From an uncultured bacterium (GTDB lineage Bacteria > Verrucomicrobiota > Verrucomicrobiia > Verrucomicrobiales > Akkermansiaceae): a stretch of DNA of 45,248 bases. The notes beneath the pieces were generated by a model. That model saw only the letters and a program-made list of their open reading frames with translations, was not told the DNA's origin and searched no databases. This document shows, piece after piece, positions 20,183-28,695 of the stretch. Within the stretch, counting starts at the first letter, position 1; the number at the start of each line of letters is the position of its first letter. The position numbers were made by a program, and so were the translations under genes. Location: positions 1-45,248 of the forward strand of contig CAMEZO010000005.1 of assembly GCA_945947905.1 (NCBI GenBank), given 5' to 3'.

Positions 20183-20944
20183 TCAGTAGAGGACGCGGTG
20201 CAGATAGAGACCGCAGGCGGGCGCGCAGAAGCGTGTTTTGGGGCCGGTGGGGCAGGTCAGCATGCCCTGCAACTCCCCCGGGGACATGCGGCCGGAGGCC
20301 ACGCGCTGTGCCGTGCCCGTCAGCATGCGCACCATGCGGTACATGAAGCCGTTGCCGCAGAAGCGCAACCTCAGCAGGTCCCCCTCCCGCAGCACCTCGG
20401 CACTGTAGACGGTGCGCAGGTAGAAATCCGGCGGCGGGTCAGCGGGTTCGTTTCCCCGATTGGCCGCGAAGCGTCGGAAGTCATGCTCGCCGATGTAGAG
20501 CTGCAGGGCCGCCTCGAGGGCCTCGACACTGAAGGGTTGCGGTACATGCCACGAGCGGTTGTGCAGGAAAGGACTCTGCACCGGCGCGCAGCAGATGAGG
20601 TATTCGTACACCTTGCCCTTGGCCCGGAAGCGCGCATGGAAGTCCGGCTCCACCGGACGCACGCCGATGATGCGGATGGAGGCGGGCAGGTGGGCATTCA
20701 GGGCCGCCTGCCAGTTCTGCGGTGTCATACGGCAGGTGTCCGGTATATCGGCGTGAAAGCACTGCGCCTCGGCGTGCACCCCGGCATCGGTGCGCCCGGC
20801 TGCGGCGATGCGCAGGGGCTCGCGCAGGAGGTCTGCGGCCGCGGCCTCGATAGTGTCCTGCACCGTGCCTCCGCCGGCTTGGCTTTGCCATCCGCGGTAG
20901 GGGGTGCCGTCATAGGCGCAGGTGAAGAGGAGTCTGGTGCTCAT
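20183..20944 (-). CDS. truA: tRNA pseudouridine(38-40) synthase
   Basis: Isomerises uridines 38-40 in the anticodon stem. 253 residues, standard. N-terminal CAYDGTPYRGWQSQAGGGTVQDTIE; the catalytic motif GRTDAGVHAEAQCFHAD contains the nucleophilic Asp. The second half has FRRFAANRG and the family's late motif FCGNGFMYRMVRMLTGT. A monocistronic-looking gene on the minus strand; no promoter is convincing and no Shine-Dalgarno precedes it (CATACGCCCG before ATG). Confidence 0.97.
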   Translation of the reverse strand: MSTRLLFTCAYDGTPYRGWQSQAGGGTVQDTIEAAAADLLREPLRIAAAGRTDAGVHAEAQCFHADIPDTCRMTPQNWQAALNAHLPASIRIIGVRPVEPDFHARFRAKGKVYEYLICCAPVQSPFLHNRSWHVPQPFSVEALEAALQLYIGEHDFRRFAANRGNEPADPPPDFYLRTVYSAEVLREGDLLRLRFCGNGFMYRMVRMLTGTAQRVASGRMSPGELQGMLTCPTGPKTRFCAPACGLYLHRVLY

Positions 20945-20961
20945 CGGGCGTATGCAGAACA

Positions 20962-20989
20962 GCAGGGCTCATGCGGTGATGAGCCCTGC
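20962..20989 (-). terminator. Hairpin after Ser/Asp lipoprotein gene
   Basis: A perfect 11 bp stem GCAGGGCTCAT/ATGAGCCCTGC with a 6 nt loop, 32 bp after the lipoprotein stop and 17 bp before truA. No T run follows on the minus strand. Confidence 0.5.
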
Positions 20990-21021
20990 CGTGTGTATCT
21001 CATGAAGAGTGGGGGAGGGGA

Positions 21022-22167
21022 TCAGATGCCCAAGTCGAGCTCGTCATCGTCCTCACTGCTGCCGCTGTCCTCGCTGCCGGAATCGCTGCTGCTGTCGTCG
21101 GAGGAGCTGTCGTCGCTTCCGCTGTCCGCGCCGGAGTCAGAGCTGTCATCGGAGCCGGAGTCCAAACCGATGTCGTCCGTGTCCGTCGAGCTGTCGGAGC
21201 TATCCGAGCTGCTGTCGGAGGTGTCGGAAGAATCAGACGAGTCGGAGGAGTCGGAGGAGTCGGAGGAGTCGTCGCCGCTGTCATCGGAGGAGTCGCCGGT
21301 GTCGATGTCGGTATCCGTATCCGTGTCGGAGGAGTCGGAAGAATCATCATCGCTGCCGCTGTCGGAGTCACCGGAGTCCTCCTCATCATCGGAGGAAGAG
21401 CTGCCGCTGTCGAGACCGGTGAGGGCCGGGGCCTCGGCTGTCTCGGGCTCGGGCTCAGGCTGAGCCTCCTTCTTTTCCGGGGCGGCGGGGGCCTCAGGAG
21501 CGGAGAAGAGTTCCTGCTTGGAGGGCGTTGTCTTGTAGGCCAGGGCCTCCTGCATGGCGGTGGAGCCGTAGCACTCATCGAACATCGTCAGCTCCTTGAA
21601 CTCCTCGCCGTCGGAGTCCGTGCTGCCGTAGAGGGTGTTGTTCATCCAGCGCTGCTTGTTCTCATCCGCAATGCCGCCGGCCAAGTCGCTGTGCTGCTGC
21701 ACCACCTCGATTTCCTCGGCAGAGGCTTCGCCGTAGTTCTTGCGCGGGCGCTCCGGCTGGGTCAGGTGGCGGTGCTTCTCTACTGCCGTATACAGAATCT
21801 GGTCATCCACCGGCTGGTCATAGGAGGGCACCGGCTTGCTGGCGCGTACACGACCGATTTCCTTGGCCAGCGCCTGCAGGGCCTTGGCGAACTCCTCACT
21901 GCGGGGATCGGTCTCCGGATTGCCGCAGCTCTTGTACAGGGCCGAGCCGTCGCCCGTCATCGGGCGGTTGAGAGAGTTAATGAAGCGCTCGTAAAGCACT
22001 TTTACTCGCTCGGCCGACGCATCGGCCTGCGATTTGTTCACAACGGACTGCAGTTCCTCGGTGAGTTCCTGCGCCAGCTTCAGGGTGGATTCCTCCTCCT
22101 TTTGGCACGAGGTCAAAAGCGTGGCTGCCGCGCAGAGTGCAGATGCGATCGAAAAGAAACGTTTCAT
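21022..22167 (-). CDS. Lipoprotein with long Ser/Asp-rich acidic tail
   Basis: 381 residues. Signal peptide with lipobox (MKRFFSIASALCAAATLLTSC; the Cys at 21 would be acylated), then about 230 residues of charged, mostly helical sequence with no domain I recognise. From about residue 250 to the end the protein is almost only Ser and Asp with some Thr and Glu (runs such as DSSDSSDSSDSSDSSD). The tail is encoded by imprecise 6-9 bp repeats (gtcggagga units on the plus strand), all multiples of three, so slippage would change length without frameshift. A promoter with a TTGACA -35 lies upstream. It resembles serine-aspartate tails of cell-wall or mineral-binding proteins in composition only. 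The plus-strand Ser/Glu ORF over the same bases is a shadow. Confidence 0.85.
   Translation of the reverse strand: MKRFFSIASALCAAATLLTSCQKEEESTLKLAQELTEELQSVVNKSQADASAERVKVLYERFINSLNRPMTGDGSALYKSCGNPETDPRSEEFAKALQALAKEIGRVRASKPVPSYDQPVDDQILYTAVEKHRHLTQPERPRKNYGEASAEEIEVVQQHSDLAGGIADENKQRWMNNTLYGSTDSDGEEFKELTMFDECYGSTAMQEALAYKTTPSKQELFSAPEAPAAPEKKEAQPEPEPETAEAPALTGLDSGSSSSDDEEDSGDSDSGSDDDSSDSSDTDTDTDIDTGDSSDDSGDDSSDSSDSSDSSDSSDTSDSSSDSSDSSTDTDDIGLDSGSDDSSDSGADSGSDDSSSDDSSSDSGSEDSGSSEDDDELDLGI
21040..21420 (-). repeat. Ser/Asp codon microrepeat tract
   Basis: About 380 bp of low-complexity DNA made of imperfect trinucleotide-multiple repeats (for example gtcggaggagtcggagga on the plus strand near 21239-21270), encoding the acidic tail of the lipoprotein. 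Confidence 0.85.
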
Positions 22168-22191
22168 GAGAAATAGATAAGCTATGGGCTA

Positions 22192-22220
22192 TTTTTACCA
22201 GTTTTTTTCTTCCATGTCAA
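22192..22220 (-). promoter_or_regulatory. Promoter of Ser/Asp lipoprotein gene
   Basis: -35 TTGACA (22215-22220), 17 bp A-rich spacer, -10 TAAAAA (22192-22197), giving a leader of about 20 nt before the ATG. Confidence 0.65.
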
Positions 22221-22253
22221 GGTAAAGTCGCCTGTTTCGTCAAAAAAAGCGTA

Positions 22254-22742
22254 TTATGAGTGCTGCGGCGGGTCCGGCAGCAGGTCTTTGTAGATACCCG
22301 GCGATGAATTTTCGATGGGAGTGGCGCCCACGCAGCGAGCATAAAACTCCTGCGGGCCGACTCCGCCGACAACGGCGTAGGCGTAACCGAGGGCGCGCAT
22401 ATTCTCCAGGGCGGTGATGAGCAGGGCCTTGCCGAGGCCGTTGCCGCGCTGCCCGGGGTCGACCCCCATGGGGCCGATGAAGCCGCGGGCGGTCGTGTCG
22501 TAGCACGCAAAGCCCACGATGGCGCGGTTCTGCGTGGCGATGTAGCAGGCGGCGGGTTGGCGCCCCATGGCTACGAGAGCCTCGCTCACCCATTTGGGGC
22601 TGAAGGTGCGGCCCACCCAGTCGGCCAGAATGTGGCGCTCGAAGGGATTGCAGCGGCGGATGGTAATGCCCCCGGCCTGCAGGGCAGCGCGCAGGGGTGC
22701 CCCATCCGGCAGGTCATACAGCCTTACGAGCATGTCAATCAT
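22254..22742 (-). CDS. GNAT family N-acetyltransferase
   Basis: 162 residues. The acetyl-CoA-binding motif A is seen as GVDPGQRGNGLGKALLITALENMRALGYAYAVVGGVG (Q/R-x-x-G-x-G/A), preceded by the central strand AIVGFACYDTTARGFIGPMGV and followed by PQEFYARCVGATPIENS. A general acetyl transfer role is clear; the substrate (amino sugar, amine or protein) is not. It follows the 342-residue secreted protein by 70 bp on the same strand and might be the last gene of that unit. No Shine-Dalgarno. Confidence 0.88.
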   Translation of the reverse strand: MIDMLVRLYDLPDGAPLRAALQAGGITIRRCNPFERHILADWVGRTFSPKWVSEALVAMGRQPAACYIATQNRAIVGFACYDTTARGFIGPMGVDPGQRGNGLGKALLITALENMRALGYAYAVVGGVGPQEFYARCVGATPIENSSPGIYKDLLPDPPQHS

Positions 22743-22812
22743 CGTCGTGTTTGCTGATGGCAGAGCCGGGGGCGCCCGTTCGGCTGCCCCCGGCCCGGTG
22801 ATTGGTCAGTGG

Positions 22813-23841
22813 TTATTTCTTGGGCTTGTTCTCGCCCTCGACCTTGTTGCCTTTGCTGCGATCCGGCGTGGCGTTGTAGAACAGCTTGCAGAGCGCATCC
22901 GCATTCTTGTTCTTGCCCTTGGGGGCTACCACCGTGCGATAGATCTTGGCCATGGCCACGGCATCACGCAGGTCAAAGGGAGCTTCCTCCCAGGTTTTCT
23001 TCGTGATGTTGCCGCGGAGCTTGCCCATGGCTTCCTTGACGCCCGGAGCCGCTACCAGCAGGTCGATGCTGCGGGAGAGGGCGTCCTCCACCAGCTCCGG
23101 GTTCTTGCCGCGGGAGGCCATCACGCACTGGCAGAGCAGGTCAACCGCCTCGTGCATGGTGTCTACCTTGTCCGCCGGAACGGAGTCGCCCAGTCCGTTG
23201 GCCAGGGAGCGGCCGCGGGCGTAGCATACCCAAGCATACTTGTCCGTCGGCATGTTGCGGAAGGCATCCTTCTTCTTCTCGGAGAGGAATTTGTAAGCCT
23301 TGCTGATGGTACCGGCGCAGCCGGGGTCATCGGTGATCATGCCGGCGATGCGGGCCGCCTCCACCAGTGCCAGCTCCTCGCCCTTGAGCAGGTCGAACTT
23401 GGGGAAGGAGTTGGCCAGCATACGCACGGCTGCCCAGTCCTGCATGCGCACGGCGCATTCCAGCTCCATGAGGGCTGCCTTGGTGGACGGGTTGCCGGGC
23501 AGGGCGTTGTACATGGCGTACTTGCTCTTGACGGCAGCCAGCTGCTTGCGGGCAGCGGCCAGCTCATTGCCGCGGAAGGCTTCCTCCGCCTCCACCAAGT
23601 CCTTCGGGGTGTCGATGTAGAAGATCTTGGTGTCCCTGGGGGTGGCCGCCTTCTGCGAGCCGTCGCGGCGATCCGTGAACTGGAAGGTATCCCCCGTGCA
23701 GGAGGTTACCTTGAGGATTTCCTGTGCTTTGTCGAACTGCACGTGAACAATGAGCTCCGGGCCGCCCGCCTGCTGCGCTTGGGCCAAGCCGGCGCAGGCC
23801 AGGGCACTGAAAGCCAAGGTGGTGATGTGTGAGAATTTCAT
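22813..23841 (-). CDS. Secreted hypothetical protein of the ExbBD-TPR cluster
   Basis: 342 residues with signal peptide (MKFSHITTLAFSALACAGLAQAQ). The first 90 residues look like a small beta domain (LIVHVQFDKAQEILKVTSCTGDTFQFTDRRDG) and the remainder is helical, with pairs that look like degenerate TPR or alpha-solenoid repeats (EEAFRGNELAAARKQLAAVKSKYAMYNALPG, LLKGEELALVEAARIAGMI). The C-terminus is Lys-rich. It lies 24 bp after the 1186-residue TPR gene, so the two are cotranscribed and probably work together in the periplasm. No known family recognised. Confidence 0.8.
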   Translation of the reverse strand: MKFSHITTLAFSALACAGLAQAQQAGGPELIVHVQFDKAQEILKVTSCTGDTFQFTDRRDGSQKAATPRDTKIFYIDTPKDLVEAEEAFRGNELAAARKQLAAVKSKYAMYNALPGNPSTKAALMELECAVRMQDWAAVRMLANSFPKFDLLKGEELALVEAARIAGMITDDPGCAGTISKAYKFLSEKKKDAFRNMPTDKYAWVCYARGRSLANGLGDSVPADKVDTMHEAVDLLCQCVMASRGKNPELVEDALSRSIDLLVAAPGVKEAMGKLRGNITKKTWEEAPFDLRDAVAMAKIYRTVVAPKGKNKNADALCKLFYNATPDRSKGNKVEGENKPKK

Positions 23842-23865
23842 CGTTATGTGAGAGGTAGGGGGTGA

Positions 23866-26800
23866 TTAGTTCTGCTGCACGCGATTGGCGAAGTCAATGC
23901 GCTGTTTCTCTTCCTGCTGCACCTGCGGGGTGTTAGCAGCCTTCACTTTGGCCTCCAAGTCGCTCAGCAGCTTCATCTGGCTGCCGGTGAGCTTGAACTT
24001 GTCGCCGCCGGCCTTCACACTGCGGTTGATGAGCTCCACGAAGCTCTTGCCGGTGGTCCAGGCCTGGTAGGCATCGGAGGGCTTGTAGTCGCCCTTCATG
24101 CGGCTGCCGGTGGCGGGGGTGTTGCGGGCTGCCCAGGTGTCCATCATCTTGATGCAGGCCGGAATCGAGTACTCGAAGCGTCCCTTGTTCTGGTTGTAGA
24201 CATTCATGAACTGAATGAGGGCGCTGTTGTAGTTCTGATCCTTCAGGTAGGCATCGCCGGCCAGCAGAATCATGTCCAGTCGCTTGAAGGTCATCTGACG
24301 GTTGTTCAGGAACTTCTCGGCGCAGGCAATGGCTTGCTTCACATTGCCGGTAGCCATGTAGTTCTCCGCCATGCCGTAGAGGGCCGGGGCCATGATGACG
24401 GGATCGCCGCACTCGGAGACCTCTTGGTAGAGGGCGATGGCATCCTGCTTGTCGTTGCCCTTGGCACGGTAGGCGAGGGCCTGTGCCTTGCCCACGCGGG
24501 CGTTGTCCAGGTACTCTCCCTTGCGCTCGATGACCTTGCTGTAGTAGGCAATCGCCTGGTTAAGCTCATGCTCCATGGAGGAGGGATCGCTCATCTCGCC
24601 CACATACTTCACGAGGTAGTCGCCCACCTGCACGCAGTTGTAGTTCGTCAGGTCGTCCGGACGATACTTAAGGGCCATTTCTTCCAGGGCCTTCGTCATA
24701 TCGGTACGGAGTTGCTTCTTGACCTCCGGGTCCTTCGCGGCAGCCATTTCGTCGCCCATGGCGGTGATGATGGCCATGCGGAAGATGGAGCCGGTGTACT
24801 TGTCGTTCGGATCCAGACCCGGGAAGTTGCCGAACTTCTCGCTCTTGTCCGCCAGGGTCATGTTCTTACCGTGGAAGGTCGCCATGCCCTTGGTGTACTT
24901 CTCCACATAGGAGTTGATGTAGCGCTCCAGCTTGGAGTTGGGCGTGTTGCGCTTGAAGGCATAGGTCGCCTCGCGGGCGATGATTTCCTCGTCCTTCTTC
25001 ACGGCGGCGTCAAAGGCCTCCACGGCTCCCGGAGTGTCCTTGGTGGCCTTGCAGGCGCGGGCCAGAGCCAAGTCGGACATGTCGAGCGCGCTGGCGTTGC
25101 CTTCGCTGTCGGCCTTGCTCCAGAACTCATCCACATAGCCCTGGATGCGGGCGGACTGCTGCTCGTTGGTCTCCTCCGGCGTCATCTTGAGGTCCGCAGA
25201 GTAGGAGGCCAAGAAGAACAGGGCCTGGGAGGCCACATCCTTCATCTTGGCAGCCTGCTTCGGATCCTTCTCTGCCATGGCGAAGGCGGACGTGCGGGCG
25301 GTGTCGAACAGAGCCAAGCTGGCGCGCTTGCCCTCGTCGGCCACAGCCTTATCCAGCTTGCCGTCGCGGGCGATGAACATCTGCAGGTTGCCGGCAGTGA
25401 GAGCGGCACGCGGGGCAATCGGGTTGTCCTTCCAGGAAGCGGCGATGATCTTGCACAGCTGGGTGGCCGTCTCGTAGTCCTGCTTCTGCGTGTCCTCCTG
25501 CTGGCGGCCGCGGTCCATGAGCATGTTGGCGATGCCGTAGTAGAAGTTGGGTGCGATCTTATCCTTCAGCAGCTTGTCCGGCAGCGTCTCCGTGGTCGGC
25601 TTAAAGGAGGCACCGGCCAGGTAAGTGACGTACTTCTCGAACTGCTTGTAGGCGTTCTCGTACTGCGAGAGGTCGCCCGCCTTGCCCAGGCTGATGTAGG
25701 ACTCCGAGATGAAGTACAGAGCCTGCGTGGTGAACTGGTCCACCTGCGCCGGCTTGATGGCGCCCTCGCCCTTGGCTTTCAGAGCCTCGGACTTCAGGAA
25801 CTCATTGCCCACCTCGATGGCCTTACCGTAGTTGGCGATGCGGAAGTTGGAGGTCAGCTTGAGCATGCACGCATAGGCCCAGATGGACTTGTTGTCCTTC
25901 ATCTGTTCCATCACGGTGTCGGTCTGCTTGATCACCTTCTCGTAGGCGGCGCGCTTGTCGCTGTCGGCGGCCTTCGGGTCTTTGTAGGTGGCCTCGGCCT
26001 TCTTCCAGAGCTTCTTGAGCTCACCGAAAGCAAGGGACTTCTTCATGCTGCCGTCGGCGGAGCTCTGGTCCATCATGGCCTGGTATTTCTCCTGCGCGGC
26101 TTCATCACCGCAGGCGGAGCAGAACTGCGAGAGCAGGTACAGGTTGTTGTCCTTCTGCGGTTTGAGGATCTTCTTGTCCTTGTTCTTCGGGTCCTTTTCT
26201 TCCTTCTGCAGGTCGGGGTAGCGGTCCACAATCACTTGGAAACCGGCGCGACCCAAGCGGGCGCTGCTGAAGCACTGGTAGTACATGTTGGCCTGGGTCA
26301 TGATGGCATAAGCCTCCGTATACTTACCCTTGGCGATGAAGTCCTTGTACTGGGAGAGGAGCTTCTTGTTCACCTCCGGCTTGATGCTTTCACCCGTGCC
26401 GGAGTCGCTGATGACCGGGCGGCGCTCGTCCTTCAGCTTGCCGATGTTCTTGTCCAGCGCACCGGTCGCGTTCGCTACCTCGCGGAGGTCAGGCATGATG
26501 CTGAAGAGAGCCGAAGCCGCGCGGGCAGCCTGCGCCCCCTGCTCAACGGCCTGCGGGGTATTGTTCTGCATGAACTTGGGAACCAAGCCTGCTACACGGA
26601 TACCCATGTTCAGGAACTTGCCCGCGAACTTGGCGGAGCGCTGTGCACCCAGGTTGTAGCTGGAGGGGTTGCCCTCGATAATCTTATAAGCCCAGTCGAT
26701 GTACTCCGGTTTGGTGGTAGCCACCTTCACGATGGATTCCAGACCCTGAATAGCCATGTCATCCGGCAATTTGCCCTTGCCCTGCATGCTCTTCTCCAGG

Positions 26801-27426
26801 TACTCGTTCGCTTTCTTGAAGTCCGGTGTCGGCTTCAGCAGGCAGGACTGCATCAGCAGGAAGCACACCTGGCTCTCCACCTTGAGCTTCTTCTCTGCCT
26901 TGGAGACCTTGCCCTTCTCGAGCAGCTTCAGATACTCGTCCAAGTACTTGATGGCTTCATCCAGCTTGGAGAGATCCCCCCCCTTGCCGTCCGTGCCGAT
27001 GGCCTGCTTGTAGCGGGCATGGCCCTGCTGGAAGATGGAGGCCGTGGAGTACATCTCCACATAGTCCATTTGCTCGGCCGGAAGGCTGGCGCGGGCCGTG
27101 TTCAGAAATTCCTTGCTGCTCCAGCGCTGGCCGGGGTTCAGCTTCTTGAAGGCTTCCACGGCCTCGTCATAGCGGCCCACCTTCATATACATGGTTGCCT
27201 TCTCCCACAGGTAGAAGGGTACCACATAGCTGTATTGCTTGGCCAGGTTACCCTCGCCGCTGAACTTGGTGATGACTTTGTCTGCCAGCTGTGCTGCCTC
27301 GTTGATCTTACCGGCGGCAGCCAGTTGCTTCACCTGCGCCAGCGACCCTACCGGGTCCTGCGCCTGGCAGAGCATCGGCGTCGTGAACGCCAGTGCCGCA
27401 AGCGTGAATGTTGTGCTGAGTTTCAT
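23866..27426 (-). CDS. Large secreted TPR-like protein
   Basis: 1186 residues, signal peptide MKLSTTFTLAALAFTTPMLCQA, no transmembrane helix after it, so periplasmic or outer-membrane associated. Helical pairs with TPR spacing recur from end to end: AAAGKINEAAQLADKVITKFSGEG, VGRYDEAVEAFKKLNPGQ, LARACKATKDTPGAVEAFDAAVKKDEEII, YMATGNVKQAIACAEKFLNNRQ, KDQNYNSALIQFMNVYNQNKGRFE. Such solenoids scaffold protein complexes. Upstream on the same strand are two exbD genes and exbB, so it is the likely partner of that proton channel. Codons TTA, CTA and TCA are missing for more than 1000 codons, as in rpoB, which suggests high expression. An intrinsic terminator lies between it and exbD. Confidence 0.85.
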   Translation of the reverse strand: MKLSTTFTLAALAFTTPMLCQAQDPVGSLAQVKQLAAAGKINEAAQLADKVITKFSGEGNLAKQYSYVVPFYLWEKATMYMKVGRYDEAVEAFKKLNPGQRWSSKEFLNTARASLPAEQMDYVEMYSTASIFQQGHARYKQAIGTDGKGGDLSKLDEAIKYLDEYLKLLEKGKVSKAEKKLKVESQVCFLLMQSCLLKPTPDFKKANEYLEKSMQGKGKLPDDMAIQGLESIVKVATTKPEYIDWAYKIIEGNPSSYNLGAQRSAKFAGKFLNMGIRVAGLVPKFMQNNTPQAVEQGAQAARAASALFSIMPDLREVANATGALDKNIGKLKDERRPVISDSGTGESIKPEVNKKLLSQYKDFIAKGKYTEAYAIMTQANMYYQCFSSARLGRAGFQVIVDRYPDLQKEEKDPKNKDKKILKPQKDNNLYLLSQFCSACGDEAAQEKYQAMMDQSSADGSMKKSLAFGELKKLWKKAEATYKDPKAADSDKRAAYEKVIKQTDTVMEQMKDNKSIWAYACMLKLTSNFRIANYGKAIEVGNEFLKSEALKAKGEGAIKPAQVDQFTTQALYFISESYISLGKAGDLSQYENAYKQFEKYVTYLAGASFKPTTETLPDKLLKDKIAPNFYYGIANMLMDRGRQQEDTQKQDYETATQLCKIIAASWKDNPIAPRAALTAGNLQMFIARDGKLDKAVADEGKRASLALFDTARTSAFAMAEKDPKQAAKMKDVASQALFFLASYSADLKMTPEETNEQQSARIQGYVDEFWSKADSEGNASALDMSDLALARACKATKDTPGAVEAFDAAVKKDEEIIAREATYAFKRNTPNSKLERYINSYVEKYTKGMATFHGKNMTLADKSEKFGNFPGLDPNDKYTGSIFRMAIITAMGDEMAAAKDPEVKKQLRTDMTKALEEMALKYRPDDLTNYNCVQVGDYLVKYVGEMSDPSSMEHELNQAIAYYSKVIERKGEYLDNARVGKAQALAYRAKGNDKQDAIALYQEVSECGDPVIMAPALYGMAENYMATGNVKQAIACAEKFLNNRQMTFKRLDMILLAGDAYLKDQNYNSALIQFMNVYNQNKGRFEYSIPACIKMMDTWAARNTPATGSRMKGDYKPSDAYQAWTTGKSFVELINRSVKAGGDKFKLTGSQMKLLSDLEAKVKAANTPQVQQEEKQRIDFANRVQQN

Positions 27427-27478
27427 TGTCTTCGTTTGGTTGTTGCTGTGAAAAATTGTCGTTTGTGTTTGTTTCGCG

Positions 27479-27524
27479 AAAAAAGGAGGGGAGCAACGGC
27501 ACTCTGCCGCCTACTCCCCTCCTT
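27479..27524 (-). terminator. Intrinsic terminator between exbD and TPR gene
   Basis: An 11 bp stem AAGGAGGGGAG/CTCCCCTCCTT enclosing a second 5 bp hairpin (CGGCA/TGCCG), running into a T6 tract on the minus strand. It should end most exbB-exbD-exbD transcripts before the large TPR gene. No convincing promoter is seen between it and the TPR start, so partial read-through or a weak promoter must serve the TPR gene. Confidence 0.8.
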
Positions 27525-27554
27525 GAAGTTGTGTGTGTTACGGGGAAGGGGTGG

Positions 27555-28076
27555 TTACTTCTCGGGACACTGCAAGCCAACGGTGTGAATGTCAGCCAAG
27601 GCCAAGGCTCCCATCACGTCCACAATGCGCTGGTGGCATACATCGCCGTCTGCGATAATCTGCACGACCGGCTCCTGCCCGGCGCTCTGGGCCTGGGACT
27701 TCAGCTCCTTGAGCTGCTCCACCAAGGCATCGAGGTTGCGCTCGTTGGTGTAGGTCTTGTAATTGGAATCCGTGGGCTTCGGTACGCCCTGGCGGTCCAG
27801 GATGGTGAGGGCATCGCCCACCGGCAGGTTGTTGCCGCTGCCCATCCAGAAGACTGCCCCGGAACCCTCTACGCGGATGCGTCCCGGCTCAATGGGCGGC
27901 GGGGTGCCGCTCGCTGCCGAGCTGCCCGGAATGGCCATGTCGAGCTTCTTTTCCTGCACCAGCGAGGTGGCCACCAGGAAGTAGATGAGCAGCAGGAAGC
28001 AGGCATCGATCATTGAGGAGATGTTCATCTCCGGATCTTCCTGTTCCTCCACGGGTCTCTGTTTACGTCTTGCCAT
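27555..28076 (-). CDS. exbD: ExbD/TolR family protein (second copy)
   Basis: 173 residues. Short cytoplasmic N-terminus, one transmembrane helix (NISSMIDACFLLLIYFLVATSLV) with the essential membrane Asp of ExbD/TolR, then a periplasmic domain with a Gly/Pro-rich linker and EPVVQIIADGDVCHQRIVDVMGALALADIHTVGLQ at the end, matching the usual ExbD periplasmic fold. ExbD couples proton flow through ExbB to motion in the periplasm. Lies 19 bp after the first exbD. The DACFLLLI core is shared with the other copy and differs from the common D-x-x-L-V-L-L-I of classic ExbD. Confidence 0.92.
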   Translation of the reverse strand: MARRKQRPVEEQEDPEMNISSMIDACFLLLIYFLVATSLVQEKKLDMAIPGSSAASGTPPPIEPGRIRVEGSGAVFWMGSGNNLPVGDALTILDRQGVPKPTDSNYKTYTNERNLDALVEQLKELKSQAQSAGQEPVVQIIADGDVCHQRIVDVMGALALADIHTVGLQCPEK

Positions 28077-28095
28077 AGTCTCGTTTGTGCGTGGG

Positions 28096-28668
28096 TTATT
28101 GTTTCAGTTCCTGGTTGGCGAACACGATGTTCGTGATGCCGGCCTTGGCCGCTGCGGCGATGACCTTGTTGGTGCGGGCCCAGGGGGCTGCAATGTCACC
28201 GCGCAGGTAGAGGACGATCTTCTCTTTCTCCACGCGCTGCGCAATGTGGTCCTTGTAGCTGCGGATACACTCCGTCATCTGGTCGAACTGGTCCTCGGTG
28301 TAGCCCTTGGGCTGGTAGTCCTTCAGGGCAGCCGCTACCTTGTCGCCGTCGGTCATGCTCTTGGCTACGTGCCAAATCGCCTGCCCGTGCTTCTCGGCAA
28401 AGCGCACCGCCTCGCTGGGCTTGTCGCCGTTGGCCTTCTGGTCCATTTTCTCCCCATCCGCAAAGACGTCTACCACAATGCAGTTCTGCGCGTCTTTCAG
28501 GTCATCGCACTTCACAGCCTTGGGCATCTTGACGAAGGGGTCCTTGGCCACCGTAATCTGCGTGGCATTCACCACGAAGAAGATCAGCAGCAGGAAGCAA
28601 GCGTCAATCATGGGAGACATATTGGGCTTGCACTCCATCTCCTCAACTTTAACTCTTTTCTTTCCCAT
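28096..28668 (-). CDS. exbD: ExbD/TolR family protein (first copy)
   Basis: 190 residues. N-terminus ECKPNMSPMIDACFLLLIFFVVNATQITV is a single helix with the conserved Asp. The periplasmic part has CIVVDVFADGEK and ends KIVLYLRGDIAAPWARTNKVIAAAAKAGITNIVFANQELK, the usual last strand-helix-strand of ExbD. It differs from the second copy outside the helix, so the two may form a heterodimer inside the ExbB ring; this is inference. Two Cys in the periplasmic domain (CDDLKDAQNC) could pair. Confidence 0.92.
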   Translation of the reverse strand: MGKKRVKVEEMECKPNMSPMIDACFLLLIFFVVNATQITVAKDPFVKMPKAVKCDDLKDAQNCIVVDVFADGEKMDQKANGDKPSEAVRFAEKHGQAIWHVAKSMTDGDKVAAALKDYQPKGYTEDQFDQMTECIRSYKDHIAQRVEKEKIVLYLRGDIAAPWARTNKVIAAAAKAGITNIVFANQELKQ

Positions 28669-28695
28669 AGTCTGAATGGTGTTTTCGATGTGAAC

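Noticed and set aside
21230-21290. CRISPR-like short repeats
   Set aside because: They are contiguous codon-level microrepeats of Ser/Asp, without spacers.
20198-21463. 421-codon plus-strand ORF with a Ser/Glu-rich end
   Set aside because: Spans truA and the Ser/Asp tail in antisense; the minus-strand genes have family motifs, a lipobox and a promoter.
24334-27588. 1084-codon plus-strand ORF opposite the TPR gene
   Set aside because: Same codon-shadow effect; the minus-strand frame has a signal peptide and TPR repeats.
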